Source: Mesodorylaimus sp. YZB2_4 (Eukaryota > Nematoda > Enoplea > Dorylaimida > Dorylaimidae). Taken from it: a DNA stretch of 64,000 bases. The first letter of the stretch is position 1, and each line of letters starts with the position of its first letter. The stretch lies in assembly GCA_030248295.1 (NCBI GenBank), contig JASANH010000781.1, forward strand, positions 434,001-498,000, in the 5' to 3' direction. Below are positions 43,559-55,890 of the stretch, in pieces. The notes below the pieces were generated by a model that did not search any database, was not told where the DNA came from, and saw nothing but the letters and a program-made list of their open reading frames with translations. A program made the position numbers and the translations under genes.

Positions 43559-46500
43559 CCTCGTCACCTCTTCCATTTGTCATCTCGCTACACGCAGCCA
43601 CTCGCCTCGTATCCGCCTGTCATGCACGGAGTCGAGAGGATTGGCCCGGCTTCTCGAACAGCGCGCTCCATCCTTATGATAACGAAGGCGAGGGAGGGCT
43701 GTCGCCAGCAGCGGCAGCGGATGCAGCGTTGAAAGGTTAGCCAAGCCAGTCAGTAGTCGAGGAGGGCGTTGACTGGGCGGTCGATGGCTCGAGAAATAAG
43801 CTGGTGTATCAGATATGGAATCACCGTCCCTGCCCTGATGCCTTACCAATCCCGCCCTCGACTTAACTCCATCCGTACCGACCTAATCTAACACTGGCTA
43901 GCTCGTTCCACTAACCGAATGTTGATGACTTGGAGAACTCTGGCCAGGCCGTGTATGGATTTACGTTGGTCGCAAGCCTAGCCTTACTTCTTGCGTCAGA
44001 CTCGGTCTAGACCAGCCGCAGATACGCATTTCTGTGTTGGACTGGAGTCGAGTAGAAACGAGGTGCAAGCGCACGGCCGATTCCCCTTTGGCGCCTTCAG
44101 TAATGGACGACACGACGACCGAAGCTGGTCCTATGCTGTATGGGACAAGCACACAATCAACAAAGGTCATGTCTTCTTCCTCAAACTTCCTATCACATTC
44201 TCCTGGCCAGTTGAATTTGGCTGCTGGTGGTGCCGATTGGGAGGTCGGGTCCGAGGCGCCTCTTGTCACAGGTAAGGTCATTCAAAATGGTACCTGGGGG
44301 AGGCAGCCACGCCACTTCCTCACACTTTACACTTCGCCAGCGCCCTCTTATTGAGCTTTAGGTCCCTATCCATCTGTGCAACAAACTTGGTGTACAGCTG
44401 CCCTTAGCCAGCATGTCACATGCTCTCATAGAAACATCGGAAGGAGATAGAAACCTGTTTTCCTCCCTCCAACTAATCTTATGAGCTAACTTAAGACGCA
44501 CGTGGGCTAATCCGAAGCAGGGAATGAGATTTGCAAAGATTCTAAGATCCCATTAGCCAAACTTATGTACTTAAGCCGTTGCACTACGATGTACTGGGCA
44601 TAGCAAGCAGGCCAAAAGCCCGTTTGTTACTGACTGGCTAATAATGTTGTGCGTGGCTAATTAGCAGTGATAACTTACGCCTGCGCAAGAGGAAGCCACT
44701 ACACGGCATAGTACTCGAATGGATTTACACTCGTGCTGGTGGGTGTCTAAAAACAGCTATCCTGAAGGGCCTAATTAGAACGTAAGCTTGATGATCCCTC
44801 AGGACTAAGCCGTCCTTTTATTATCAGTGATATTTACTCGCCCTGTCGGAACTTGCGAATGCACAGCGTAAAGCGTTCTATAGCGTAGAATTGACGCACA
44901 TCAATGGCCTGCGATTAATTTAAAATGTGTTTCCCGCCAAAAAACTTTGTGCTAATCGCAAGCAACGGCCATGCAAAGGAGTCCTGCAACTGATCGTGAA
45001 AGTAGCGCGCGTATGCTGTTCAAGCACTCACTGACGCGAGTGAGATGTGGGGAAGCATGCAGCATCTTTCACAAGAATTTTGGCGGGAAAATTGATTTTA
45101 AATTTACAGCCTACGGATAGACAGAGCAGTCTTCCTGCACTGCCCCGCGTTATCACTGCAGGTACTGTCATCCTTTAATACCCATTATCCCGTCATATTT
45201 TTGTTACCTTGGCATCAAAGGAGTTGACACGCAAACACTGCAAAGGGCTTGGCTATCACGCTTTGAACTCAGCTTTAAAAAATTTAATGACCTTAAAGTT
45301 TAAAGAGACCATAAAAACTGCTTGGTTTTTTTCCTCATTTTCTCATTTTCAGATAACAAACATATCGTCATTCCGCTCATGTCATTTGTGTTTGGATTTC
45401 CAGTTCTAGTCATAACAGTTTTATGCGTCATTCAACAACGAAACAAATGGCTTTATGAACGTCAGCACATGCGACTACAACAACAAAGACGCTTTTCCAC
45501 GTACGTACATCCTCCATATATGGCCTGGCATGTGCTCAGGTGCCTTGCTCATTAACCAAATTATTTTACTAGAAACTCGATTTATACAAAAAAGTGGTCG
45601 ATAGTTTTTTAAGGGCATTTTTTTAAATCAAGTGCAAGTTTATTAAGAGGATCATAAAATCAATATTTTAGGCCTGAAACTTTTTTAAATCTCTTTTGGT
45701 ATTAAAGAATGAAATATAACAAATTTCATGCCCGAATGAGGCGAATATCATAATTTTAAAAAACAGAAAACAAGCATTTTCAAATTCCCGCCAAAGAGGA
45801 CATTAAGCGCGCCCTTTTTATTAATGGCGGGAAATTTGAATTATTGCATCAGTATTAATAAAGAAAAACGCGCTGTAGTTCCGATCAAACAAAAATATGT
45901 TTTAAAAACTTGTTAGTGTGCGATTGGTTTTAGTGAGCTTGGCATGCAAAAACTTTCACAAATTCAGAAATTTTTCAGTTAAAAAACAGGATGTTTAACA
46001 TTTGGCCTGAATCGCATTCAAAAAATGACTCAAAGCTTAGTGTACTAAAAATCGACACCCATTTTTTCAATAGCCTGACACAAGAACAAGCAATTATCAG
46101 AATTGGTCTGTTTATTTTTAACAAACGCCTATTTTGCCTATGTTCTCCCATTTTCTTCAACAGAATAGGAAATTGAGAAAACCGGAAATTGAGCAATGCA
46201 TCAATTTCAATTGATATGCGTCGATTCAATGGACCACTAGGGCATTATAAATATTCCGCCCAGAAAATGTTGCTGTTTTCACTGGAAACCAGCCTGTCCG
46301 ACTTTGGAACTAATTTTCTGCCTCGTCTCTTTTTAAAAAGATGAAAGATATAGCAGGCGAGCTGGAAGGGTGTCCCTGAAGTAATCTGGGGTTTGCCATG
46401 CCAGCAGGAAACGTAGTGGTTTCTCATTATATAAAGGCAAAAGCTGAAGAATTTGAATTTCCCGCTAAAACTACCTTGCTGCTTGTGTCACCTATAAACG

Positions 46501-49473
46501 CTTCATGATTTAAGAAATTGTCACAATTCCCTTCGAGTCTGAAAGTCTTTTTAATTTTCTAATGAGTGTCACTATTATCATTATGTACACGCGCAAGGTA
46601 ACCATGGGTATGGCCAACTGAATCACAATACACCTAGCCTGAGACGTGCTGCTTCTCTTTGTAAACAGTAGGGGCGTGCCCAGCTTCAGCAAATGCGTGC
46701 TGTCCATGGGACCCGCGAGAGTTTTACGGGACGGGAGTCTTTTTCCCAGGCGCCGGGCGAAAGTGGGCGGGAAGCAACAAGGGTGCGGGAGCGGTGTGGT
46801 CCCGCCCAAAAAGTTATACTCCCGCCACATTCGTGCTTTGTCTAGCTGTGATGTTTGACAGTGCAAGCTGCAGTCTCAGGTAAATAAAAAAATGTTCATG
46901 ATCTTTTACTTGTAAAAGTAATGCCGATTTGCTTAGAAATGTCTTGATTTTGTAGCAGGCTGGTTTTTATGCCCTAAATTTCTTGTGATTTTTTTCTACT
47001 TGGAGGGCCATCGATAAAGGTCGACCGCAGCCCGGGAGGGGGGGAGGAGGGGGTTAGCAAAAGGTGCGGTCGGGGAGGGGAGGGGTAGTGGCCAGTGGTC
47101 GAGCGCAGCCCGGGAGGGGTTTAGCAGAAGGTGCTTGAGGGGGAGGGGAGGGGTAGCGGCCAATGGTCGACCGCAGCAAATTTTTTAAACTTTTGATGTC
47201 AAAAAACACCTTTTATCTTCACCAGTAGTGCGCTCTCAAACCTTCAGACCTTTTTGTCTCCTCTTCTCCTCGGTTGTTCATTCTCGACAATGCAATTTCG
47301 GGTTCATGAGGACTCTTATTCCCAACTGGAATGGCATCTGATCCGAAAGGGAAAAGTTGGGAGGCGTTGGCTCAGCTGGTTAAGGCGTTGACCCGGCTTG
47401 CTGGCCCGAAACCCTGATTGGAAGGCCGAGGCTCTATTCCGACGGAGGACGGCAGTTTAGTAGTTTGTCGCTGGCTTTGGACACCTGGCACTGGGCGACC
47501 CCTGCTGCTGTCAAATGGAGGACGCCCACCCGAGGAGCAGAGAATTGGGAAACTGTCCCCGAACACCAGTCGGCAAGGTCCCTAAGCTAACCCCAAGCCC
47601 CTTCTCACTCAGTATGCCCTCGTGTTGAGGTGCTCCCAGTGAAGACACAGGGAACCTGCCGTGAGAGCTGGTCACCTCTAGGGACAGGTCGGGATCACCT
47701 TTTTCTGGGATCAGGATCAGGGCAAGCCAGATCGGGATTGGGATTTTTTTGTTTGAGGTCGTACATTGTTTGCACACACGAAGGAGATGAGTCTATTTTC
47801 CTCACTCTAAAGCACACTTTAGTCATCCAGGTTTTTTTGAGCTTTTTATCAGGTCAAGTTTCAGTCATTATGAATAAGCTGCAATTAATCAGTACATTCG
47901 CACTTTTTATTACGCGTCCAGCGAGGTCAGCTTGGGCTAAGTAAAATCAGTGTTGCTGTCATTATCGATTTGTGCCGATGTTGCTGTTGCCTCTTCATGG
48001 CAGATATGATGGATCAGAGTGTACCTGCCATGCTTATGCATATCATAATTATTAGCAGAATCCCGATGCCTCAATGTCAGGATCCGGATGGGATCGGGAT
48101 CCCCACCTATCCCTGGTCACCTCACAGTCTCGCTTATCATATCATGACTGCTGGCCAGCGAATATAATTGGAAGTCCCGTAGAAAACTGGGCCGGCGCGG
48201 CCCAGCCCGCAAAAATTTTTCAAAAATATAGGGGAAAGTTTGTGAAGGCTTTCACGAAATAGAAATCCGCTACATGAATCAAAAAAAGATGTGTCTTCGA
48301 AGGAAAGGGCACCTTGTCGAGCTCAAGAAAGCATGAGATGAAACATTCCACAAAACTCCGTTTGGAAAGGGGAAGAATTGCTGATGTGGTGGACCATTTT
48401 TGAGGGGGGTTCGCGAGAACTGGTCGGCATGCGGTCAGGGGGGGTCAAAAAATCGAGATTTTGTGCGGTCGACCTTTATGGATGGCCCCTTAGCTGGTAT
48501 CAAGCATCAAGAGAGAGAACCTGTGATTTTAATAGCTTTCGGTCTGCGGATGGGCGGGCGTGGGAGTGACTTTTCGTCTCATGGGGGGGGGGGGGGGGGG
48601 GGGGAGCGGGCATGTTTTTCTAAAGTGCGGGCGGGAATGTCTTGCAGGAAAAGCCGCGGGCAGGATTGGGCGGGTGCATACGACGCGAAGGCGGGCGTAA
48701 GCGGGAGCGGGACCAAAAAACCCACTCCCGCCACGCCCCTAGAAACAGAGCCCATGCTGTCATCAGCCGTCAAGGCGCGTTTTGACTTACGATTAGGCCG
48801 GGTGGCCAGGGACAGGGCGGGTTGCGGGGGCGCACAGGGTAAAAGTCGGTTTTGCCATCAAGTAGGGCTCTATGTCGCACACAGAGAATGTGCTGCAGTC
48901 CTACAGTTCAAAATGCTCTAAGATGTTTTGCGCGGGAATTCAAATTTTCGACTACTTTGTGCTAAATGCTGCTAACACCAGGTTGATGGCATGCTGGCAC
49001 CATTGTCATTGCAGGCAATGGGACTTAATACCCAGCGCACTGTAAACATCTATTTTTTCAGCGCTTCAACCGTCTTTTCTGGTTACCCATCCACCAGCCG
49101 AGTAATGAATAGCAGCAACGCTCAACAACAAAAAGATTTCACCTTGGTTGGTTCAAGTCGTGGTTCGGTCAACTACAATAATGATTCCCCCATATCGGGT
49201 CCGGATGCGCGACGATCTTTGACTTTCCAAGCTCTCCAAGGTAATGGCAATTTACTCGCTACACCAAATTCGAGTGGACAACGATCGCGAAAACCGAGTA
49301 TTCGTTTCAATGACACTGTCAGCGACGACGAGACTGCGAGGCCATTGAGTTCAGCGCGCAGAACGTCCGATTTACTCCATCCTAATGTTAGCTATAACGC
49401 TCATAACAGATCGCCATTGCTAAATGTAGGACCACAAAATATATTGGATAAGTTCGGATATGTGGATCCTTGA
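43559..49473 (+). CDS. single-pass membrane protein, 5' end unresolved
   Basis: Supported exons are about 43559-43735 (upstream edge uncertain), 44101-44271, 45353-45500 and 49062-49473; all junctions agree in phase (1, 1, 2). The first two exons encode a Ser/Thr/Gly-rich ectodomain (GEGGLSPAAAADAALK, STQSTKVMSSSSNF). The third gives one membrane helix (IVIPLMSFVFGFPVLVITVL) followed by a basic, Gln-rich stretch (RNKWLYERQHMRLQQQRR). The last gives a Ser/Asn-rich cytoplasmic tail of about 137 residues ending KFGYVDP. Topology would be type I. I recognise no family. A strong acceptor at 43,430 offers another 5' edge in a different frame. The 3.56-kb last intron contains a nested DNA transposon and GC-rich repeats. 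Confidence 0.6.
46660..46820. repeat. GC-rich element with TAGGGGCGTG end
   Basis: Starts GTAGGGGCGTGCCC and ends in GGTCCCGCCC and ACTCCCGCC. Its motifs (GGGCGGGA, GCGGGAGCGG) recur at 48,545-48,743, whose right end is CCACGCCCCTAG. Probably two copies of one GC-rich, possibly hAT-type, element. Confidence 0.45.
47004..48489. mobile_element. second copy of the nested DNA transposon, reversed
   Basis: Same family as 8,993-10,367, in the opposite orientation. The right end is TTTATGGATGGCCCC followed by TTA; the left end AGGGCCATCGATAAAGGTCGACCGCA is slightly mutated and its TSD is not clear. A subterminal block (GAGGGGAGGGGTAGCGGCCAATGG) is partly duplicated at the left. It carries the same SINE (from about 47,358 to 48,225) and the same 437-bp hAT-like insert. 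It lies in the last intron of the membrane protein gene. Confidence 0.78.
47679..48115. mobile_element. hAT-like MITE nested in the SINE, second copy
   Basis: Flanked by GTCACCTC at 47671-47678 and 48116-48123. Ends TAGGGACAGGTCGGGATC and (reversed) CAGGGATAGGTGGGGATC. It is exactly as long as the copy at 9,369-9,805 and sits at the same SINE site, so the insertion predates the spread of the host element. Confidence 0.8.
48545..48743. repeat. GC-rich element with a 22-base poly-G run
   Basis: Contains a run of 22 G (48,583-48,604) and a series of GGGCGGG and GCGGGAGCGG motifs, ending CCCGCCACGCCCCTAG. See 46,660-46,820. It starts about 55 bp after the end of the preceding transposon. Confidence 0.5.
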
Positions 49474-49669
49474 CTCGGATCTCAGGATTGCTGGGCTGGA
49501 TGGAATGTGCACTTATGCACAGTCTCTGTTCCTGCTCATCTTTTTTCTTGTTTTGTGTCACGACATAAATATTTGGTATTGGATTGATGAATCGTTTATT
49601 TGCTGTATAATGTAACAGGGCTATGTGCTCAAAAAATTGGATTGCAGCGATGTGTCAAGTGTGAGAAAA

Positions 49670-52600
49670 TCACAGTTTGCTGATTGGTGTTTTCTTTGTT
49701 TGCAGGTTGAATGAGCCGTGTTTCCCAACGCCTTGCGTAAACCGAGTGGCACCTGAAACAAAATTAAATTCAGGGTTGAGTCGAGCATACTACTGTCTGG
49801 GTCATTATTACTGAAGGCAACTTTGAACCAGGCCGAAAACTCAGGGTAAACTAAGTTTATGGATGAAACATCAGCCCGACGGGTGAGCTGCTGGCATCGA
49901 GCGGAGGATCGATTGCCAGAATTATACCGCCTGTAGTCAGGTCAGTGTGAAATATATCTGAGCATCCCATAAAACTTTTCCAGGCAACGTTAGCGGTCAG
50001 CGGCGGCAGCTTAGGGATTCTGAGCCACGCTTACAGACTTACCAGTCCACTCGACAAGAACAGACAGAATTCAAAAAGACAGAAGGGGCGACTTTCGAAA
50101 ACCCCATCTCGTCAGTGCCACCCCCCAACCGTCCATAAGAAGTGTGGCACAGCCCTGCGTACCTGCCACAGACTCTTGCGCGATGACTGGCCAACCGTTT
50201 TCCCATTCATACCGAAACGCGTCGTCATACCCAGTCGCCTCATAAGTAGCGTAATAGGCCGACCGACGATCGGCGTTCATGCAAACTTGTGGGAATCGCT
50301 CCAAATTTCTTGCGTATTCAACTGCCTGGCCCAAGGCTAAAAAGAGCCAACTCACATTGATGTCACCCAGATCTTTCTGATTGTGAGCTTGGTGGATCAA
50401 GTGCACCCTCTTGTCCTTGATGACCAACTAGACTTGTGACTAGCTCTAGCATCTACCACTCCAAGAAAAGCATCAAAAATTAGAAAACGCGCTACTGCGC
50501 ATTAAGAAATTCTAAAATAACGATCCCAGATCACCTGTTCCAGTAGCCACCAATCGATTGGCCAATCCCCAATCGAACGCAGTTTTCGCATCGATTTCGC
50601 GTCCAGTAAGTATCATATCCATAGCTCTGGACAGGCCGATCACTTTGGGCAGGCGAATGGTACCTCCGTCAATCAGAGGCACACCTAATAATATTGAGTC
50701 TTACGAGGGTACCAAATATGGTATTTTGAATATTTTCATATAAATTTACCAAAACGTCGACAAAAGACACCGAACTTTGCCGTTTCGTCCACCACTCGTA
50801 TATCGCACATCAGGGCCAGTTCCAACCCACCGGCAACCGCATATCCCTCCACTGCTGCGATGACTGGCTTGGTAAATTTCATTGCTGTTGGACCCTGGAG
50901 CGACGAAAAAGACAAGACAGTGATCGCACAGGGTCCATAGTGTACTAACACGGCTGGGGTAAAGCGAAAAGGCTTCATATGAACTGAAAAGGGTTAACAG
51001 CCCTTTGCAGGCCCATGCCCATGCCTATAGGATCGCAAGATAAACATGTTCTGGCACCATGTTTTACCCCTTGCATCAAAGACGATACATGGAGTACAGT
51101 GCACTGCGTCATGTTTATTGAAATAAGCAGCGAGAAATAGTTTTGCGCCACAAAATTCAAATTACAAAATGGCGGGAAAAGTTAAATGCGCAGTACCAGT
51201 TGCTGTAAAGAACCTCAGCGCGCGAATTTCAAACCTGTGACTTTTGGAAAACAGGGAAGTAGTCTATTACAGATGGATCTAAGGGTCCATGGGTCCAAGG
51301 TGCATTGGCAAAACATTACCCAGGGAGATGTGTTCGTATAAGGACGATAGCTTGCCAGCAAACCTCTGCAAGACATTTCGCTTTACTACAGGGGCATCAA
51401 GAGAGGCCTGCAGTACAAATCAGACAAAACTGGGCAAAGGTTAGCGTCGCCAAGTTGGCTGTCGCGAGGTCGGGGTGTACCAGCGGGAGGAAGGTAAATC
51501 GAATCAACTACTGTAGTGAGGATGCAGATCGCTGGGACTATTTCCACTAAAATTTGTGAATACCTTTTCTTCATTCTAAATGAGAAATGATTTCTTGTGT
51601 ATCGTGTTCCTTCGCCCCAGGTTTTTTTTGACACATCCTGCTACATCCATTGGCGAGCCGAGTTTTAGCGCTTCACCCGCGGGCTAGGGGGCTTATTAGT
51701 TGACTGTATCTTGCCATCGGCTAGGGTCCATCTGGGATGCATGCCGGGCAAGGGTGCATGTTATTCGCTACTTCGCGATGTCGGCGGTCACCCCATGAGG
51801 CAACCATAACCAGCTCGTGCCCCGAGAGGGGACCCGGATTCGAGAGCCTCTCTCGTTTATCGACCCCAGAGGGATGAAGGGTGAGTCATGCACCGCCAGG
51901 CTTGCAAGGCGCAGTTAGAACTTCACCAAGTTCTCAGACGACCATAGTTGAACTCGAGGCCGACTGGTTTCCAGCTCTGCTATGCAAACTGTGAAACACG
52001 CCTTCCACCACTACGCCACCTAAACGGCCTTCACCCCAGGTGCGCATACCGCGTTGAATAAAACACGAACCACAGCAAATGTTGATTTTCACAAGTCTTC
52101 CAAGACTGTGTGAGTATGACAGTGCATTTCGACGATTTGTTACTGCAAGAATCTTGATGATACGTTTCTATGCTGCCTGCTGGCACTCTACTGCACGCAT
52201 ATCAGGCCGCCTAAGTGTTTTCTGTGAAAGATGTCACTGCTTCTACAGTAAAGCTGCATTGGCGACTTACTACAGGCAGTGTAAAGAAGAGGCTGGGTTG
52301 GGTTGGGTTGAGCTGGTATCCGCCAGAACGTCAAACTCCTGAACCGGAGCCTGGTATTATCCGCGCACTCCATTCAAGCACCACCCCTGAAGCAGATAGT
52401 TACAATAAGGGCCAGCCATAACGCCCGATGACCCGGGTTGTGGCCTAATAGGGGCGTCTACCTCTCACGCTGGGCGCGCACTCACGATTTGAGGGGAGGG
52501 CTCGAGCCAGGGCGAAAACATGATTGTCCGTCCATTCGTGGTCCTTATCCCTCGAGTGCGCTGTACAGTGCTTGGCTATGGATAAAGTATGACATGATGC

Positions 52601-55004
52601 ATGACTCCCCCTAGTGCAATGCAGTAGTATACAGGCGAAAATCAGAAGTAAGCAGCCAGGCCGGGCGGCATGACAGGACAGACTGGTCTCTATTAATACC
52701 ATCCAGAATTATAGCACATTGAAAGCTTACCAGTAAACGAAATCCTTCAGGTTGAGACAAAATCAGCTCAGTAATTTCATTGCCGGCTGTTGATGCTTCT
52801 TTTAAATCGTAACCAGCTGAGAAGTGGCCGCCTGAAATCATGGAAAGACTTATCAGTGAAGAAATTATTCTAAGAGGTCGGCTGAGTTCTATCACCCAAA
52901 TCAGCGAATAAAAAAATGTTTAACGCTACACTGTCCACTCTGGTAACTGACTACACTGGATGCAGTGTGATCTACATAGAGAGCACAATCACAGGGCAGC
53001 CTATCCTAAATACTGTTATAAAGCGCTACATCTGCATCTGATGATAAGGTCATGAAATAGGAGACTAAAAATTTACAGAAAGCGAAGCTAGACCTTGCGA
53101 CCGCAACGTAATTGACAAGCTGCTAACGTCAGTTATCATTAGACTTCCGATTTTTGACAATGACGGCAGCAATCTGGACACATCAACCTCTCCTGCTAGT
53201 GTGCGCATCACCCAGATAGTTTCCGAAGTGCGGTTTCAATTCACCCCATCCATGGTGCCACCACTGCATAGAGAGTAAGTACTGTAGGGGCATTCGGGCA
53301 GCGCTCACAAATATTTTTAAGACATGTGCTGCGCGCGTTTGAGAATTTACATCGTCAATGTGTCTACCGCCACTGTTTCGCACATGCTGGGGTCAATTTT
53401 CCGTCCAGGCCCCCCCCCCCGCCAAAAGTGGCACTATTTTACTTTGGCCACAGTGAACCTTGTGTATCCACGTTTACTAAGTTAGCCGTGCGCGTGCTTT
53501 TAGATACAAACGGACGCTCAGTGCGGACATGATCGACGTGTCTCAATCGAAGTGGCGTGGTTTTTTGGCTAGTTTGATTTGTTGGTTGATAAATTAAATT
53601 GAAATGGAAAACTTAAAAAAATATCGATTACGGAATTTATTCGGGTACGGAAATCCACTCGGACGGCTGGGCAGCGTACAATGGGATAGCATCGTTGCCG
53701 CAAAACTACACGCACAAAGTCGTGAAACATTCGGAAACGACTGTCGATGCCACCACTGGCAAGAAACGAAAGGTGAGTGGATAAGATGCCCAAATTGGAG
53801 GTCGCAAATCGATTCTTGGTAGTTCTAGGTGTTTTATTTTGTTGACGAGGAATCCGGGGCATGTACGAATACGGTGGAAGGAGGCTTATGGACTCACCTG
53901 AAAATGGCCCACAAGAAGCGGTTCGGCACGCATCGGCAAATGCTGGGTGATTATTTGGCCGAGTTCTTGCGGCGCCGAAATTTTGGGGGGGGAAGACATA
54001 TTCTTCAATTTTTGGGCCGCTGTGGCCAAGTTGTACCCTGTTAATAATTTGTGAAAATAAATTTCGGTGAATTTAAGCGAATATTGGGGGTGGTGTTCCT
54101 GCATTTATATTCTTAGGCTTAGGCTTAGGCTTAGGCTTAGGCCAGGGGGAGAATAAAAGGGACAGCCCCGCCCTAACGAGCGCGCGCGCGTGAGTTAGGG
54201 AGGGGCTGGCCGGTGCCATCGCCCTCGGTCAGCCCTCTTTTCCATTTTCAGGCGCGCGAGTTAGGGCGGGGCTGGCACCCACCAGTTGTCCCCACCACCG
54301 ACCCTTGCCTCCCCCTCGGTCAGCCCATTCGGGCGAATTCCAATATGACCAACCACTTTTCCATTGTACTCGAGCAGGGCGATAGCTCAGGGACTAGTAC
54401 CTCCGCCTCTCAATCTAATGGTGTTTCGCTCTTCAGGTTCAAGCCCCGCCAGGTCCGACACTTTCGCAACGCGACATGACGATGTCTGCAACGAGCGGGG
54501 AAGACACGGCTAACAGAAATCAAATACAAGGAAAAAGGGCGGTTGTGGCCAAAGTAAAAAAGGGCCCCAAAAGTACTCACCAACTCCGTACAAGACGGCA
54601 GCCAACAAATCTTCATCCTTATTGAACGTCTCGAACGCAGATACCAGCGCTTTAGCAGTTTCATGATTGACACAATTTCTTTTTTCCGGACGATTAATAC
54701 CAATCAAAAATGTCCGTCCAAGTCTTTCGGTTAAAACTAAAGCTGTAACAAAAGAAACTTGCAATTTGCAATTGAAAAATGAAAAGTTTCAAAAACCCCG
54801 GCTAGGCCACAGTCTAGCGGGGGAAACTGATCCATGTGCCCGTTTCAATTCAGGTGCGGCCCTACAGAAGCCTCAACGCAATTTTCTTTCCTTACATTTC
54901 TTATCGCTGCTTATCTTTTCGCTTGAAAGTCGACGAAGAAAGTGTGAAGTGATGAATCGCGACTGAAATAGTCCTTTTGCAAAGTGCACACGACTGTTTG
55001 CCAT
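49670..55004 (-). CDS. mitochondrial enoyl-CoA hydratase/isomerase-like protein
   Basis: Minus-strand exons in reading order are 54896-55004, 54581-54742, 52731-52831, 50750-50894, 50535-50684, 50163-50336 and 49670-49752, giving 307 residues with all phases matching. The first exon is a typical mitochondrial presequence ([17 protein letters not shown]...HFLRRLSS). The crotonase fold follows: [17 protein letters not shown], the oxyanion-hole loop [36 protein letters not shown] with the first catalytic-position Glu in GGLEL, then [42 protein letters not shown] and a C-terminal [14 protein letters not shown]. The second catalytic Glu of classical hydratase is not obvious (Leu-Ile-Asp in its place), so the reaction may differ. 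Its 3' end is 197 bp from that of the convergent membrane protein gene. Intron 2 holds a Merlin-like fragment and intron 3 a SINE. Confidence 0.88.
51650..52035 (-). repeat. tRNA-derived SINE in intron 3 of the hydratase gene
   Basis: On the minus strand TAGGTGGCGTAGTGGTGGAAGGC resembles an A box and GGCCTCGAGTTCAACT a B box about 50 bp later, at normal tRNA spacing. A GC-rich body follows (GAGAGAGGCTCTCGAATCC, GGTGCATGACTCACCC) and the copy appears to end at an A-rich stretch near 51,625. Confidence 0.5.
53610..54050 (+). pseudogene. Merlin/IS1595-like transposase C-terminal part
   Basis: One frame up to 53,772 reads [15 protein letters not shown]...[19 protein letters not shown]. After a 56-bp GT-AG gap the frame from 53,829 reads [28 protein letters not shown] and [20 protein letters not shown], the VNH-like VKH, FVD-TGA-TNTVE and YL-EF-RR are the signature of the IS1595/ISXO2 catalytic domain found in eukaryotic Merlin transposons. 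The N-terminal half with the first catalytic Asp is missing, and a G-run near 53,990 breaks the frame at the end. It lies antisense in intron 2 of the hydratase gene. Confidence 0.7.
54113..54142 (+). repeat. interstitial telomere-like run, five TTAGGC units
   Basis: TTAGGC repeated five times without error, followed by CAGGGGGAG. TTAGGC is the telomere unit of most nematodes, which supports the taxonomic guess. Confidence 0.9.
54368..54450 (+). repeat. tRNA-like SINE head
   Basis: GATAGCTCAGGGACTAGTAC resembles an A box and GGTTCAAGCCCCGCC a B box about 45 bp later. The middle (CCTCCGCCTCTCAATC) resembles an anticodon arm. Acceptor pairing is weak, so probably not a working tRNA. Confidence 0.4.
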
Positions 55005-55602
55005 AGCCGTCTCATCAGGAATCACAAAACCAAGACAGCACAGACAGCAGCCGCAGTGATCAAGTGCCTGGGCATTCCCGCCGCGAAGAGACAATTTTGA
55101 TCAATTAGAGCAAAAAAGCGGGAAATTTAAAAACACATCTCGAGTTTTTGTTTTCCTGCCACAAACATGCTGTGGTTGACTTGTCCCGCTGATAGTTTCG
55201 TGGGTGCACGGGTGCACTCAAAAACATAAAAGAGTACTAAGCAGCGACAGTAACAGTGGAACGAAAAAACGACGAAATTCGAACTCGCGCAAATATTTGA
55301 AAAAGCGGGAAATCTGAACATGTTTGAAACACAGTAAATCATAGGACATTAAACGCGAAACAAGTTATGCATTTTGCTACAGTAAGCTGTCATTAAGTCA
55401 AGAAGTAATAGACCTGCTGCAGCCAAAAAAGAAATGTATTCGAAGAAATAAAAGGGAGACCCTAAATTTCTTCTTTTGAAAGTGCCCAAATTGTCTTTTT
55501 CTTCGTCTAGCATATTACCATGCCTTGTGCATATCCGGTGGATGTAATATGTTGCCGTTGGCCGTGGAACCACAGGCGTGCCAAGATGCGCATCGTCTCG
55601 TG

Positions 55603-55785
55603 CATGGCCTCACTACTACTGTTATATGGCCTAGCAACCCAAATTTTTTCGTGCGAAATGCTGCTAAGCAAAAAATGTGTGCGCGACCAAATGGGGCCAG
55701 CGAGGACCATTCCAAGCGACACGGAGAAAAATTGTGAGCGACGATAAATATTTAGAGAAGTTCGATGCAGAAAAGCGAGTAAATT
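55603..55785 (+). repeat. left arm of a near-perfect 183-bp inverted repeat
   Basis: Reverse complement of 55,891-56,072. The only difference I see is one base in a T run (six versus five). The spacer is 105 bp and AT-rich. Confidence 0.95.
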
Positions 55786-55890
55786 GCGTAAAGAGAGTAA
55801 AGTTGCGTGCAATGATCGTATCCATATCCGTAAAAATCTCCATATACTTACTTTACTTTACTCAATCAAAAAGCTAATAAAATTATCGAT

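Noticed and set aside
55507-55812. A 101-residue minus frame in the left inverted-repeat arm
   Set aside because: No domain; the frame exists only because the arm is long and is not kept as a gene structure in the other arm.
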